A stretch of DNA of 12,378 nucleotides, taken from Aquincola sp. Lineage in GTDB: Bacteria; Pseudomonadota; Gammaproteobacteria; Burkholderiales; Burkholderiaceae_C. Positions 1-6,702 of the stretch are shown piece after piece. A model generated the notes under the pieces. That model made no database searches. It saw nothing but the letters and a program-made list of their open reading frames with translations, and was not told the origin of the DNA. A program made the position numbers and the translations under genes. Position 1 is the first letter of the stretch, and each line of letters opens with the position of its first letter. Location of the stretch: positions 1 through 12,378 of the forward strand of contig JAOUIM010000065.1 in NCBI GenBank assembly GCA_029884035.1, given 5' to 3'.

Positions 1-416
1 ACGCCGCGCTCGCCTGTCGGTTCGGGCGCGTTCTTGCACATCGCGTCGGCCGCGAGGCGGATCATGTTGAAGCTGCCGACCAGGTTGATGTTGATGACGC
101 GGGCGAACGAGGCCAGCGGGTGAGGGCCATCCTTGCCGACCGTCTTGACGCCGATCGCGATGCCGGCGCAGTTGACCAGGCCCATCAGCTTGCCCATCGA
201 TGTGGCCTGCGCCACCGCGGCCTGGGCATCGGCTTCCTGCGTCACGTCGCACTTGACGAACGCGCCGCCGATCTCCCTGGCGAGCGCCTGGCCCTTGTCG
301 GCCTGCACGTCGGCCACGACGACCTTGCCGCCCGCTGCAGCCAGCATGCGGGCGGTGCCTTCGCCCAGCCCCGAGGCGCCACCAGTGACGATGAAGACCT
401 TGCCTGCGATGTCCAT
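1..416 (-). CDS. Short-chain dehydrogenase, HSD10-like 3-hydroxyacyl-CoA dehydrogenase (C-terminus cut by window edge)
   Basis: Only the first 138 residues lie in the window. The N-terminal Rossmann half of a classical short-chain dehydrogenase is clear. The cofactor motif TGGASGLG is at residues 11-18, an Asp at 36 ends the second strand (favouring NAD(H) over NADP(H)), NCAG is at 82-85, and the structural Asn of the INL motif is at 111. The stretch around GLVNCAGIA and the SFNMIRLAA helix resembles the type-2 3-hydroxyacyl-CoA dehydrogenase (HSD17B10) family of fatty-acid and branched-chain acyl-CoA oxidation. That substrate assignment is inferred from resemblance; the catalytic Ser-Tyr-Lys part lies outside the window. 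The ATG follows a GAGGAA ribosome binding site and sits 14 bp after the adk stop, so it is probably the last visible gene of the minus-strand operon. Confidence 0.88.
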   Translation of the reverse strand, partial: MDIAGKVFIVTGGASGLGEGTARMLAAAGGKVVVADVQADKGQALAREIGGAFVKCDVTQEADAQAAVAQATSMGKLMGLVNCAGIAIGVKTVGKDGPHPLASFARVININLVGSFNMIRLAADAMCKNAPEPTGERG

Positions 417-430
417 GGTGTGTGGGTTCC

Positions 431-1084
431 TCAGTTCAGTGCGGCCAGCGCGCGCGCGGTGATCGCGTCCACGCTGCCGGTGCCGTCGACCTTGCACAAG
501 CGCGGCGCGTTCGGGTCGCCGCTCGCCGCCCAGCGTGCGTAGTAGTCGACCAGCGGCCGCGTCTGGCTGTGATAAACCTGCAGGCGCTTGCGCACCGTGG
601 CCTCCTTGTCGTCGTCACGCTGGACCAGCGCCTCGCCAGTCACATCATCCACGCCGTCCACCCTCGGCGGGTTGAACAGGACGTGGTAGCTGCGGCCCGA
701 GGCGATGTGGAACAGGCGGCCGCTCATGCGTTCGATGATCGTCTGGTCGGGAACGTCGATCTCGAGCACCGCATCGAGCTTCACGCCGGCAGCCTTCATC
801 GCCTCGGCCTGCGCCAGTGTCCGCGGAAAGCCGTCGAACAGGAAGCCGTTGGCGCAATCCGGCCGCGCGATGCGTTCCTTGACCAGGGTGACGATGATGT
901 CGTCGCTGACCAGGGCGCCCGTGTCCATCACCTTCTTGGCCGCCAAGCCGAGCGGCGTGCCGGCATTGACCGCGGCGCGCAGCATGTCGCCGGTCGACAC
1001 CTGAGGGATGCCGTAATGCTTGCAGAGGAAGGCCGCCTGCGTGCCCTTGCCGGCGCCGGGCGCTCCCAAAAGGATCATTCTCAT
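431..1084 (-). CDS. adk: Adenylate kinase
   Basis: Adenylate kinase catalyses ATP + AMP = 2 ADP in the cytoplasm and balances adenylate pools. The 217-residue product is full length for the long bacterial form. The P-loop GAPGAGKGT is at residues 7-15, the AMP-binding STGDMLR at 30-36, DGFPRT at 84-89, and the LID begins at GR 122-123 and runs to about 160. The LID has no cysteines, so it is the non-zinc type usual in Gram-negative bacteria. A GAGGGA ribosome binding site precedes the ATG by a few bases. The gene lies 69 bp after kdsB and 14 bp before the dehydrogenase. A CATAAT -10-like hexamer in the kdsB-adk gap may give it its own promoter in addition to operon read-through. Confidence 0.98.
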   Translation of the reverse strand: MRMILLGAPGAGKGTQAAFLCKHYGIPQVSTGDMLRAAVNAGTPLGLAAKKVMDTGALVSDDIIVTLVKERIARPDCANGFLFDGFPRTLAQAEAMKAAGVKLDAVLEIDVPDQTIIERMSGRLFHIASGRSYHVLFNPPRVDGVDDVTGEALVQRDDDKEATVRKRLQVYHSQTRPLVDYYARWAASGDPNAPRLCKVDGTGSVDAITARALAALN

Positions 1085-1147
1085 TGCGTCCCTCGGTATG
1101 GTTCTGTGCCCGTGACGATAGCCGCGCTGGCTGACGCCCGGCGGACG

Positions 1148-1177
1148 ATTATGTTATGGCGGCGACGGCGTACCGAA
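1148..1177 (-). promoter_or_regulatory. Candidate sigma70 promoter for adk
   Basis: Read on the minus strand, CATAAT (1153-1148) matches the -10 consensus at five of six positions. A weak TTCGGT -35 candidate (1177-1172) lies 18 bp upstream, inside the 3' end of kdsB. It would give a leader of roughly 55-60 nt before the adk ATG. The -35 match is poor, so this is a suggestion only. Confidence 0.3.
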
Positions 1178-1921
1178 CAGGCGCCGCACGCGCTCGAGGT
1201 CCGCCGGCGTGTCCACGCCCGGTCCCGGGGCCACGTCGGTCACGTGCACGGCGATGCGCTCGCCATGCCACAGCACGCGCAACTGTTCCAGCGCCTCGAG
1301 CCTCTCGACCGGCGCCATCGCAAGCCCCGGGAATCGCCGCAGGAAGGCCGCACGGTACGCATACAGGCCCACGTGGCGCAGTGGCGCCGGGTCGGGCAGG
1401 CCAGTGATGCCCTGTGCATGACCGTCGCGCCACCACGGCAGCGGCGCGCGGCTGAAGTACAGCGCGCGACTGTTCGCGTCGCACACGACCTTGACCACGT
1501 TCGGGTTCACGTAGTCGGCCACCGAATCCAGCGCATGCGCGGCGGTGGACATCACGCAGTCGGCGGCGCGCTCGAGCAGCGCCACGCATGCGTCGACCAG
1601 CGCCGGATCGATCAGCGGCTCGTCGCCCTGCACGTTGACCACCAGGTCGTTGCCGTCGAGCCCGAGCAACATGCACGCTTCGGCCAGGCGGTCGCTGCCG
1701 CTCGCGTGGTCGGCGCGCGTCATCACGCTGGTCACGCCGTGGCGTTCGCAGGCCTGCCGGATCCGTGCATGATCGGTGGCGACCACGACCCGCGCGGCGC
1801 CCGAGCGCGCCGCCCGCTGCGCCACGCGCACCACCATCGGCAGCCCGGCGATGTCGGCCAGTGGCTTGTCCGGCAGGCGTGTGGATGCCAGCCGCGCCGG
1901 CACGATGACCGTGAAGGTCAT
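1154..1921 (-). CDS. kdsB: 3-deoxy-manno-octulosonate cytidylyltransferase (CMP-Kdo synthetase)
   Basis: KdsB activates Kdo with CTP to give CMP-Kdo, the donor for Kdo transfer onto lipid A precursors in the cytoplasm. The 255-residue product has the usual family length. The nucleotide-binding signature PARLASTRLPDKPL spans residues 8-21. SGSDRLAE is at 74-81 and NVQGDEPL at 96-103, with Asp100 as the expected metal ligand. Further family blocks are LYFSRAPLPW, HVGLYAYR and the C-terminal GVDTPADLE. The start has a GGAG-type ribosome binding site eight bases upstream. It stands in the conserved lpxK-ycaR-kdsB order, 76 bp after the small Trm112-like gene, which ties it to LPS biosynthesis. 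Nothing is unusual in the sequence. Confidence 0.98.
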   Translation of the reverse strand: MTFTVIVPARLASTRLPDKPLADIAGLPMVVRVAQRAARSGAARVVVATDHARIRQACERHGVTSVMTRADHASGSDRLAEACMLLGLDGNDLVVNVQGDEPLIDPALVDACVALLERAADCVMSTAAHALDSVADYVNPNVVKVVCDANSRALYFSRAPLPWWRDGHAQGITGLPDPAPLRHVGLYAYRAAFLRRFPGLAMAPVERLEALEQLRVLWHGERIAVHVTDVAPGPGVDTPADLERVRRLFGTPSPP

Positions 1922-1997
1922 TGCGCCGCTCTCCGCGCAGCCTTCCCGATGCGGGCGATACCGCCCGGGGGCCGATGCAATAACGCGACAGAGCGGC

Positions 1998-2198
1998 TCA
2001 CGCGCTCCCTTCGGGGTCGTACGGCAGCGCCTCGCTCTCGAGCATCACCGGGATGCCGTCGCGGATCGGGAACGCCAGCCGGTCGGCGCCGCAGGCAAGC
2101 GCGGTGGGGTGCTGCTCGGCGTCGCGCAGCATCACCAGCCGCCCCTTGCAGATCGGACACACGAGCAGGTCGATGAGGCGGTGGTCGAGGGTGGTCAT
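1998..2198 (-). CDS. ycaR: Trm112/YcaR (UPF0434) family small protein
   Basis: This is a 66-residue protein of the Trm112-like family. Cys14 and Cys17 form a CPIC knuckle, a further Cys is at 36, and the family block FPIRDGIPVML spans 43-53. In eukaryotes and archaea Trm112 activates methyltransferases; the role of the short bacterial versions is not well settled, so I assign no activity. The reading frame is open further upstream to 2279, but the ATG at 2198 is the better start. It overlaps the lpxK stop as ATGA, which points to translational coupling, and the family homology begins there. The position between lpxK and kdsB is the conserved one known from many proteobacteria. Confidence 0.93.
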   Translation of the reverse strand: MTTLDHRLIDLLVCPICKGRLVMLRDAEQHPTALACGADRLAFPIRDGIPVMLESEALPYDPEGSA

Positions 2199-3205
2199 CG
2201 TGCGGGCGGTTTGGGAAGGAGGTGCAGGACCGCGGCGGCAAAGCCGGGCTCGGGGAGCAAGTCTAGCGGTGCAACCCACAGCCGCGTGCCGCCCAGATCT
2301 CTCCCGAGCAGCTTGACCGCGTCCTTCTCGGTGACGATCACGTCGGCGCTGCCGGCGGGCCAGGGCAGGGGATCGAAGCGATGGTGGTCCGGGAGCGGCA
2401 GCGGCGCGATCTCGAGCCCGCGATCACGCAGCATCGCGAAGAAGCGCTCGGGCTGTGCGATGCCCGCTGCGGCGGTCACCGGGCGACCTCGCAACGAGGC
2501 CCAGCCCGCGGGATCGGGTACGACCCCGGCGCGCCAGTCCGCGAGCGGCAGCACCCCGACGAGTCTGCGCGTCGCGGCAAAGCCCGGCAACGGCGTGCTG
2601 GGTGTGGAAACGCCGTACAGCACGACGCTGTGCGCCGGCACGAACGCGGGCAGGTGTTCGCGCAGTGGCCCCGCCGGCAGCAGCAGGCCGTTGCCGACAC
2701 CGCGCGCATCGAAAACGATCACCTGCACGTCGCGCGCGAGGCGGTGGTGCTGCAGACCGTCGTCGGAGACGATGACGTCGACGTCGGCGTGCGCGCGGAG
2801 CAACGCGCGCGCCGCAGCGACGCGATCGCGGCCGATAAAAAGGGGGGCGCGGGTGCGGGCATGGATCAGCACCGGCTCGTCGCCGACATCAACGGCCGCA
2901 CTGGCGCCATCGACCTCGGCAACGCTCGCGATGCGCCCGCCGTGCCCCCTTGAAACCACGCCGGGTGTGCGGCCTGCGTGGCGCAGCAGGTCGACGAGCG
3001 CGATCACGGTCGGCGTCTTGCCGGCACCGCCAACCACCAGATTGCCGACGACGATGACCGGCACCTCGACATGCTCCGGATGCGCCAACCGGCGCGACAC
3101 CGCCGCCAGCGCGCCATACACCAACGACAGCGGCGACAGCGCCAGAGCGAGCGAGGTGGGGCGCGGTGCCCACCAGGCGCGTTGCAGCGTCTCTCGCCAG
3201 GCCAT
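2195..3205 (-). CDS. lpxK: Tetraacyldisaccharide 4'-kinase (lipid A 4'-kinase)
   Basis: LpxK phosphorylates the 4' position of the tetra-acylated disaccharide to give lipid IVA at the inner face of the cytoplasmic membrane. The 336-residue product has the family length. A hydrophobic membrane-anchoring segment at about 18-37 is followed by the Walker A motif GNLVVGGAGKTPT at 54-66. SRGHGG is at 85-90, GDEP at 108-111 and the second motif SDDGLQHHR at 147-155. The C-terminal half carries VTEKDAVK. It starts 28 bp after the exbD stop, and its own stop overlaps the ycaR start by four bases. The usual tyrosine of SRGYGG is a histidine here, a mild variation. Confidence 0.98.
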   Translation of the reverse strand: MAWRETLQRAWWAPRPTSLALALSPLSLVYGALAAVSRRLAHPEHVEVPVIVVGNLVVGGAGKTPTVIALVDLLRHAGRTPGVVSRGHGGRIASVAEVDGASAAVDVGDEPVLIHARTRAPLFIGRDRVAAARALLRAHADVDVIVSDDGLQHHRLARDVQVIVFDARGVGNGLLLPAGPLREHLPAFVPAHSVVLYGVSTPSTPLPGFAATRRLVGVLPLADWRAGVVPDPAGWASLRGRPVTAAAGIAQPERFFAMLRDRGLEIAPLPLPDHHRFDPLPWPAGSADVIVTEKDAVKLLGRDLGGTRLWVAPLDLLPEPGFAAAVLHLLPKPPAR

Positions 3206-3233
3206 GCCGGCGCCTGGCGCCTCCGGGGCGGCC

Positions 3234-3662
3234 TCAGCGCGCGGGCGCGCCGTCGCCGGTCTGCGCCGCGAAGGTCAGGCGCACCAGGCCCGCTCGGCGT
3301 GCCGCATCGAGCACGTTGATCACCGACTGGTGGGCCGACGTGGCGTCGGCCGAGATGATCACCACCGGATCCTTCTGACCCTGAGCCGCGCTGGTCAGTG
3401 CATTGGCCAGCGCCTCGACGCTGCGGCCATCGATCCCCGTGTGGTTGATCACGTAGCGGCCGTCACCCGAAACCGCGACGATGATCTCGGCCGGGCGCTC
3501 GCGCAGCTTCTCGGCTTCGGCCGTCGGCAGCGTGATCTGCAGCTCGGTGAACTTCGAGTAGGTGGTCGACAGCATCAGGAAGATCAGCACCACCAGCAGC
3601 ACGTCGATGAAGGGGATCAGGTTGATCTCCGGATCCTCGTCGCGGGGCTTGCGGAAGTTCAT
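3234..3662 (-). CDS. exbD: ExbD/TolR family biopolymer transport protein
   Basis: ExbD/TolR proteins form, with ExbB/TolQ, an inner-membrane proton channel that powers envelope processes such as TonB-dependent uptake. The 142-residue product has a short cytoplasmic N-terminus and one transmembrane helix at about 14-34. The helix contains the family LIPFIDVLLVVLIFLML pattern, with the proton-carrying Asp at residue 20. The rest is a periplasmic domain. The ATG overlaps the exbB stop as ATGA, so the two subunits are probably translationally coupled. There is no tonB or tolA next door; instead it precedes lpxK, a known arrangement. Which process this pair energises cannot be read from sequence, and a TolR-like name would be equally defensible. 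Confidence 0.95.
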   Translation of the reverse strand: MNFRKPRDEDPEINLIPFIDVLLVVLIFLMLSTTYSKFTELQITLPTAEAEKLRERPAEIIVAVSGDGRYVINHTGIDGRSVEALANALTSAAQGQKDPVVIISADATSAHQSVINVLDAARRAGLVRLTFAAQTGDGAPAR

Positions 3663-4312
3663 GCCGCGCCGCTGCCGGATGCGCCGTTCTTGCGCACCGC
3701 GAATCGCATCAGGTGCGGCACCATGCGCTCGGCGGCCTGTTCCATGTCGACCGTGTACTCGTCGATGCGGCCGCGGAAGTAGCGGTAAAACATCAGCGCG
3801 GGGATCGCGATCATGAGGCCGAAGGCGGTGTTGTACAGCGCGATCGAGATGCCATGGGCAAGCTGCGCCGGGTTGCCGCCACCGGTGGGCGACTGCGAAC
3901 CGAAGATCTCGATCATGCCGACCACGGTGCCGAGCAGGCCGAGCAGCGGCGAGGCGGTGGCCACGGTGCCCAGCGTGTTCAGGTAGCGCTCCAGGCGGTG
4001 CACCATCACGCGGCCGGCGTTCTCGAACACCAGGCGCAGCGTCTCTTCGGTAATGCGCGGCTCGGCCACCACGCTGCGCAGGCCGGCGGCGAGAACCTGT
4101 CCCAGCGCCGAGCTGTTGCCCAGCTTGCTGATCACGTCGGTCGACGGCAGGCTGGTGCGCGTGATCGCGATCACCTCGTCGAGCAGTTTGTCGGGCGCAA
4201 CGCGAACTCGGCGCAGTGTCACTGCGCGCTCGATGACGAGCGTGAGTCCGACGATGGAACAGAGGATCAGCGGCCAGATCGGCCAGCCTGCACTTTGAAT
4301 GATCGACAGCAA
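3659..4312 (-). CDS. exbB: MotA/TolQ/ExbB family proton channel protein
   Basis: This is the partner subunit of ExbD. With the preferred TTG start it has 217 residues and three predicted transmembrane segments at about 7-27, 110-135 and 155-178. The conserved MotA/TolQ/ExbB core is visible in SPLLGLLGTVVGMIEIF (121-137) and the GISIALYNTAFGLMIAIPAL block. I chose the TTG at 4312 because a GAGGGA ribosome binding site lies nine bases upstream and the protein then begins MLSIIQSAGWPIWP, matching how relatives begin. A GTG at 4363 would add 17 hydrophilic residues but has no ribosome binding site. It is probably the first gene of the minus-strand operon. The N-terminus is the only uncertain part. 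Confidence 0.93.
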   Translation of the reverse strand: MLSIIQSAGWPIWPLILCSIVGLTLVIERAVTLRRVRVAPDKLLDEVIAITRTSLPSTDVISKLGNSSALGQVLAAGLRSVVAEPRITEETLRLVFENAGRVMVHRLERYLNTLGTVATASPLLGLLGTVVGMIEIFGSQSPTGGGNPAQLAHGISIALYNTAFGLMIAIPALMFYRYFRGRIDEYTVDMEQAAERMVPHLMRFAVRKNGASGSGAA

Positions 4313-4460
4313 GGTGTTCGTTCCCTCGGCGTGATGGGCCCCTTGCGCGCTAGAGTCACGCACCGCGGCATTGCGGCGGGCGAACGGATTATGTGGCCTG
4401 CTGTGGCGCGCCCAGCTTCCTGTGGGCCACGTTGCAATGCGTCACGCCTGTGGGCACGAC

Positions 4461-4519
4461 AGTGGACAAGGCCGTGCGAGATGTACAGGCGGCAAGCAAT
4501 CCACGGCAACTGTGGACAA
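4461..4519 (-). promoter_or_regulatory. Pair of DnaA-box-like 9-mers
   Basis: Read on the minus strand, 4519-4511 is TTGTCCACA and 4469-4461 is TTGTCCACT. The DnaA-box consensus is TTATNCACA, and TTGTCCACA is a form used in high-GC genomes. The two sites have the same orientation, 50 bp apart. Weaker GTGG/CCACA words flank them. Binding by DnaA is inferred from sequence only. Confidence 0.35.
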
Positions 4520-4597
4520 CTTTGTGTGCAAGTCGGCCACAGGCTGCGCCAAGTGGCGTGAATATTGGGCGGTCCCTAGATTGCACAAAATGGCGGC

Positions 4598-4732
4598 ATG
4601 AAAAACTCTATTGAAATCAACAGCTTGCGCGTAGATGACAGGGCCGTGACGGGCAATTGCCCCGGAATCCCTAGGATTGGCGCGGCTGTGGAGTTCTGGA
4701 CCCGCACCACGTCTGGGTCCCGCCATGGCTGA
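4598..4732 (+). CDS. Possible 44-codon short ORF overlapping the xseA start
   Basis: An ATG at 4598 opens a frame of 44 codons beginning MKNSIEINSLRVDD and ending at a TGA (4730-4732), eight bases inside xseA in another frame. Its first codons are A/T-rich, unlike the surrounding high-GC genes. No clear ribosome binding site precedes it, and I recognise no family. It could be a leader frame whose translation couples to xseA, which itself lacks a good ribosome binding site, or it could be a chance frame in an untranslated leader. I lean to chance, but the overlap deserves a note. Confidence 0.2.
   Translation: MKNSIEINSLRVDDRAVTGNCPGIPRIGAAVEFWTRTTSGSRHG
4651..4662. repeat. 12-bp perfect palindrome upstream of xseA
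   Basis: GGGCAATTGCCC is its own reverse complement. It lies 62 bp before the xseA ATG and just upstream of a weak -10-like TAGGAT (4672-4677), a place where an operator could act. No regulator can be named. Confidence 0.4.
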
Positions 4733-6032
4733 GCCGGTGTCTCTGCCCCCTGTGCCGCAGGTCTGGAGCGTCGCGTCGCTGCTGCTCGCAGTGTCGGATG
4801 CCCTGGCTGCCCGGTTCTCTGCGTGCGCCGTGCAGGGCGAGCTGTCGGGCTTCACGCGCGCGGCCAGCGGCCACTGCTATTTCACGCTGAAGGACGGCGA
4901 TGGCGAGGCGGCGTCGTTGCGCTGTGCGATGTTCCGGCGTGCTGCATCGCTGCTTGACTTCAGCCCGCGCGATGGCCAGCAGGTCGAACTGCGGGGCCGC
5001 ATCGCGGTCTACGAGCCTCGCGGCGAGATGCAATTCGTCGTCGAGTCGATGCGCGCGGTCGGCGCGGGCTCGTTGTACGAGCAGTTCCTGCGGCTGAAGG
5101 CCAAGCTGCAGGCTGAAGGCCTTTTCGATGCCGGTCGCAAGAAGCCGCTGCCACGCCATCCGGCGCGCGTTGGGGTGTTGACCTCGCTGGCAGGAGCCGC
5201 GCTGCACGACGTGCTCACGACGATCGCACGGCGGGCGCCGCACGTGGCGGTCGTCGTCTACCCGTCGCTGGTGCAAGGGGCCGACGCGCCCGAAGCGATC
5301 CTGGCGGCGCTGGCCGCGGTCGACACGCGGCGTGAAGTCGACATCCTGATCGTGGCGCGCGGCGGCGGCTCGATCGAGGACCTGTGGGCGTTCAACGACG
5401 AACGCGTCGTGCGCACGGTCGCGAACCTGTCGGTGCCAACGATCGCCGGCGTGGGCCACGAAACCGACGTCACCCTGGTGGACTTCGCGGCCGACCTGCG
5501 GGCGGCCACGCCGACCGCGGCGGCCGAGCTGGCGGCTCCGGCGCGCGACGAGCTGCTGGCACAACTCGACGGCCTGGCGCAGCTTGTAGCGCGGCGCGTG
5601 CGGCAACGTCTCGACCGCGAGGCCCAGCGGCTCGACCAGCGCGCGCTGCAATTGGCGCGGCCGACGGCCTGGATCCATCGCGCGGCGACGCGCCTGCAAT
5701 CGGCGGACGTGCGCCTGCGCCAGGCGCTGCACAGCGGTCTGAGTCGCGCGAGCCAGGCCTCGCTGCGCATGGCAGACCGCTGGCGTCATGCAGGCACGAT
5801 CCGCCGCCTGCAGGCGCAATCGCGCCTCGAGACCCTCGCGATGCGCCTGGCGTCGCTCGACCCGCTGCGCGTGCTCGCACGCGGCTACACGCTGGTGCTC
5901 GACGACGAGGGTCGGGCGCTGATGTCGGCGCGTGCGACGAGGCCGGGGCAGACCGTGGCGATCCGCTGGACCGACGCCACCTTGCCCGCGCGGCTGGACC
6001 CGGCGGTCGGAGGAGATCGCGAGGGCGAATGA
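4725..6032 (+). CDS. xseA: Exodeoxyribonuclease VII large subunit
   Basis: XseA is the catalytic subunit of exonuclease VII, which degrades single-stranded DNA from both ends with several copies of XseB. The 435-residue product has an N-terminal OB-fold (about 10-105), the catalytic domain (about 120-300) and a long coiled-coil region rich in Arg, Leu and Gln (about 270-380) before a small C-terminal domain. The residues needed for activity in the E. coli enzyme (Asp155, Arg205, His238, Asp241) align with Asp162, Arg212, His245 and Asp248, in ALHDVL, VARGGGS and GVGHETD, a constant offset of seven. The ATG at 4725 was preferred to the in-frame TTG at 4677, where the extra residues have no family similarity. 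No xseB lies nearby. It is divergent from exbB and co-directional with sodB. Confidence 0.97.
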   Translation: MAEPVSLPPVPQVWSVASLLLAVSDALAARFSACAVQGELSGFTRAASGHCYFTLKDGDGEAASLRCAMFRRAASLLDFSPRDGQQVELRGRIAVYEPRGEMQFVVESMRAVGAGSLYEQFLRLKAKLQAEGLFDAGRKKPLPRHPARVGVLTSLAGAALHDVLTTIARRAPHVAVVVYPSLVQGADAPEAILAALAAVDTRREVDILIVARGGGSIEDLWAFNDERVVRTVANLSVPTIAGVGHETDVTLVDFAADLRAATPTAAAELAAPARDELLAQLDGLAQLVARRVRQRLDREAQRLDQRALQLARPTAWIHRAATRLQSADVRLRQALHSGLSRASQASLRMADRWRHAGTIRRLQAQSRLETLAMRLASLDPLRVLARGYTLVLDDEGRALMSARATRPGQTVAIRWTDATLPARLDPAVGGDREGE

Positions 6033-6039
6033 CCCGCAC

Positions 6040-6069
6040 GTGCCGATGTCGCGCCATCGTGCCTAGAAT
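6040..6069 (+). promoter_or_regulatory. Candidate sigma70 promoter for sodB
   Basis: A TAGAAT -10 hexamer (6064-6069) lies 18 bp after a GTGCCG -35-like hexamer (6040-6045), in the 70-bp gap after xseA. It would give a leader of about 27 nt. The -10 match is good (five of six) and the -35 weak. No Fur box is obvious. Confidence 0.45.
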
Positions 6070-6102
6070 CGCAGACACCCTTCAAGCCACAGGAATCGCG
6101 CC

Positions 6103-6687
6103 ATGGAACACACGCTGCCCGCTCTGCCTTACCCGATCGACTCGCTCGCCCCGCACTACAGCCGCGAGGCGCTCGAGTTCCACCACGGCAAGCACCACAA
6201 CGCCTATGTGGTCAACCTCAACAACCTCCAGAAGGGCACCGAGTTCGAATCGATGACGCTCGAGGACATCGTCAAGAAGTCCTCCGGTGGCATCTACAAC
6301 AACGCCGCGCAGATCTGGAACCACACTTTCTTCTGGAATTGCATGAAGCCCGCCGGCGGCGGCGAACCGAGTGGTGCTCTCGCCGCGGCGATCAACGCCA
6401 AGTGGGGCTCCTATGCTGCGTTCCGTGAGGCCTTCGTCAAGAGCGCGGTCGGCAACTTCGGCTCGGGCTGGACCTGGCTGATCAAGAAGGCCGACGGCGG
6501 CCTGGACATCGTCAACAAGGGCGCCGCGGGCACGCCGCTCAAGGATGGCGATGGCAAGGCGCTCCTGACGGTGGACGTGTGGGAGCACGCCTACTACATC
6601 GACTACCGCAACCTGCGCCCCAAGTTCGTCGAGACCTTCCTCGACAAACTGGTCAACTGGGACTTCGTGACGAAGAATTTCGCCTGA
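6103..6687 (+). CDS. sodB: Superoxide dismutase, iron type
   Basis: This enzyme dismutates superoxide to oxygen and hydrogen peroxide in the cytoplasm. The 194-residue product is the length of bacterial Fe-SOD. The metal ligands are His27, His74, Asp158 and His162 (the last two in DVWEHAYY at 158-165). Gln70 in NNAAQIWNH and the AGTPL stretch at 142-146 are features of the iron rather than manganese subtype. The ATG is preceded by an AGGAA ribosome binding site and a good -10 element, so it is probably transcribed on its own. It converges with the DUF192 gene, with only 15 bp between the stops. Metal choice is inferred from sequence; cambialistic enzymes exist in this family. Confidence 0.98.
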   Translation: MEHTLPALPYPIDSLAPHYSREALEFHHGKHHNAYVVNLNNLQKGTEFESMTLEDIVKKSSGGIYNNAAQIWNHTFFWNCMKPAGGGEPSGALAAAINAKWGSYAAFREAFVKSAVGNFGSGWTWLIKKADGGLDIVNKGAAGTPLKDGDGKALLTVDVWEHAYYIDYRNLRPKFVETFLDKLVNWDFVTKNFA

Positions 6688-6702
6688 ACCGGCACGGCTC
6701 GC

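Larger units (their letters stand above)
4313..4724. other. Gene-poor divergent intergenic region between exbB and xseA
   Basis: About 410 bp with no convincing protein gene. It should hold the promoters of both the exbB operon and xseA, but no strong -35/-10 pair stands out. It contains repeated TGTGG/GTGGACAA motifs (4392-4555), a near-direct repeat of TCCCTAG followed by ATTG (4572-4582) or GATTG (4669-4680), a 12-bp palindrome at 4651-4662, and a 44-codon reading frame from 4598. Several short reading frames in 4370-4600 overlap one another and show no family features. Confidence 0.5.

Noticed and set aside
422..2176. Long plus-strand open frame of 584 codons antisense to adk and kdsB
   Set aside because: Arg/His/Ala-rich translation with no family features, opposite well-recognised genes with matching operon spacing; typical antisense shadow of high-GC DNA.
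1776..3782. Long plus-strand open frame of 668 codons antisense to lpxK and exbD
   Set aside because: Low-complexity Arg/Ala/Ser-rich translation, opposite lpxK and exbD, whose motifs are unmistakable.
4370..4614. Several overlapping 60-80 codon frames in the exbB-xseA gap
   Set aside because: They overlap one another on both strands, lack ribosome binding sites and show no recognisable features.
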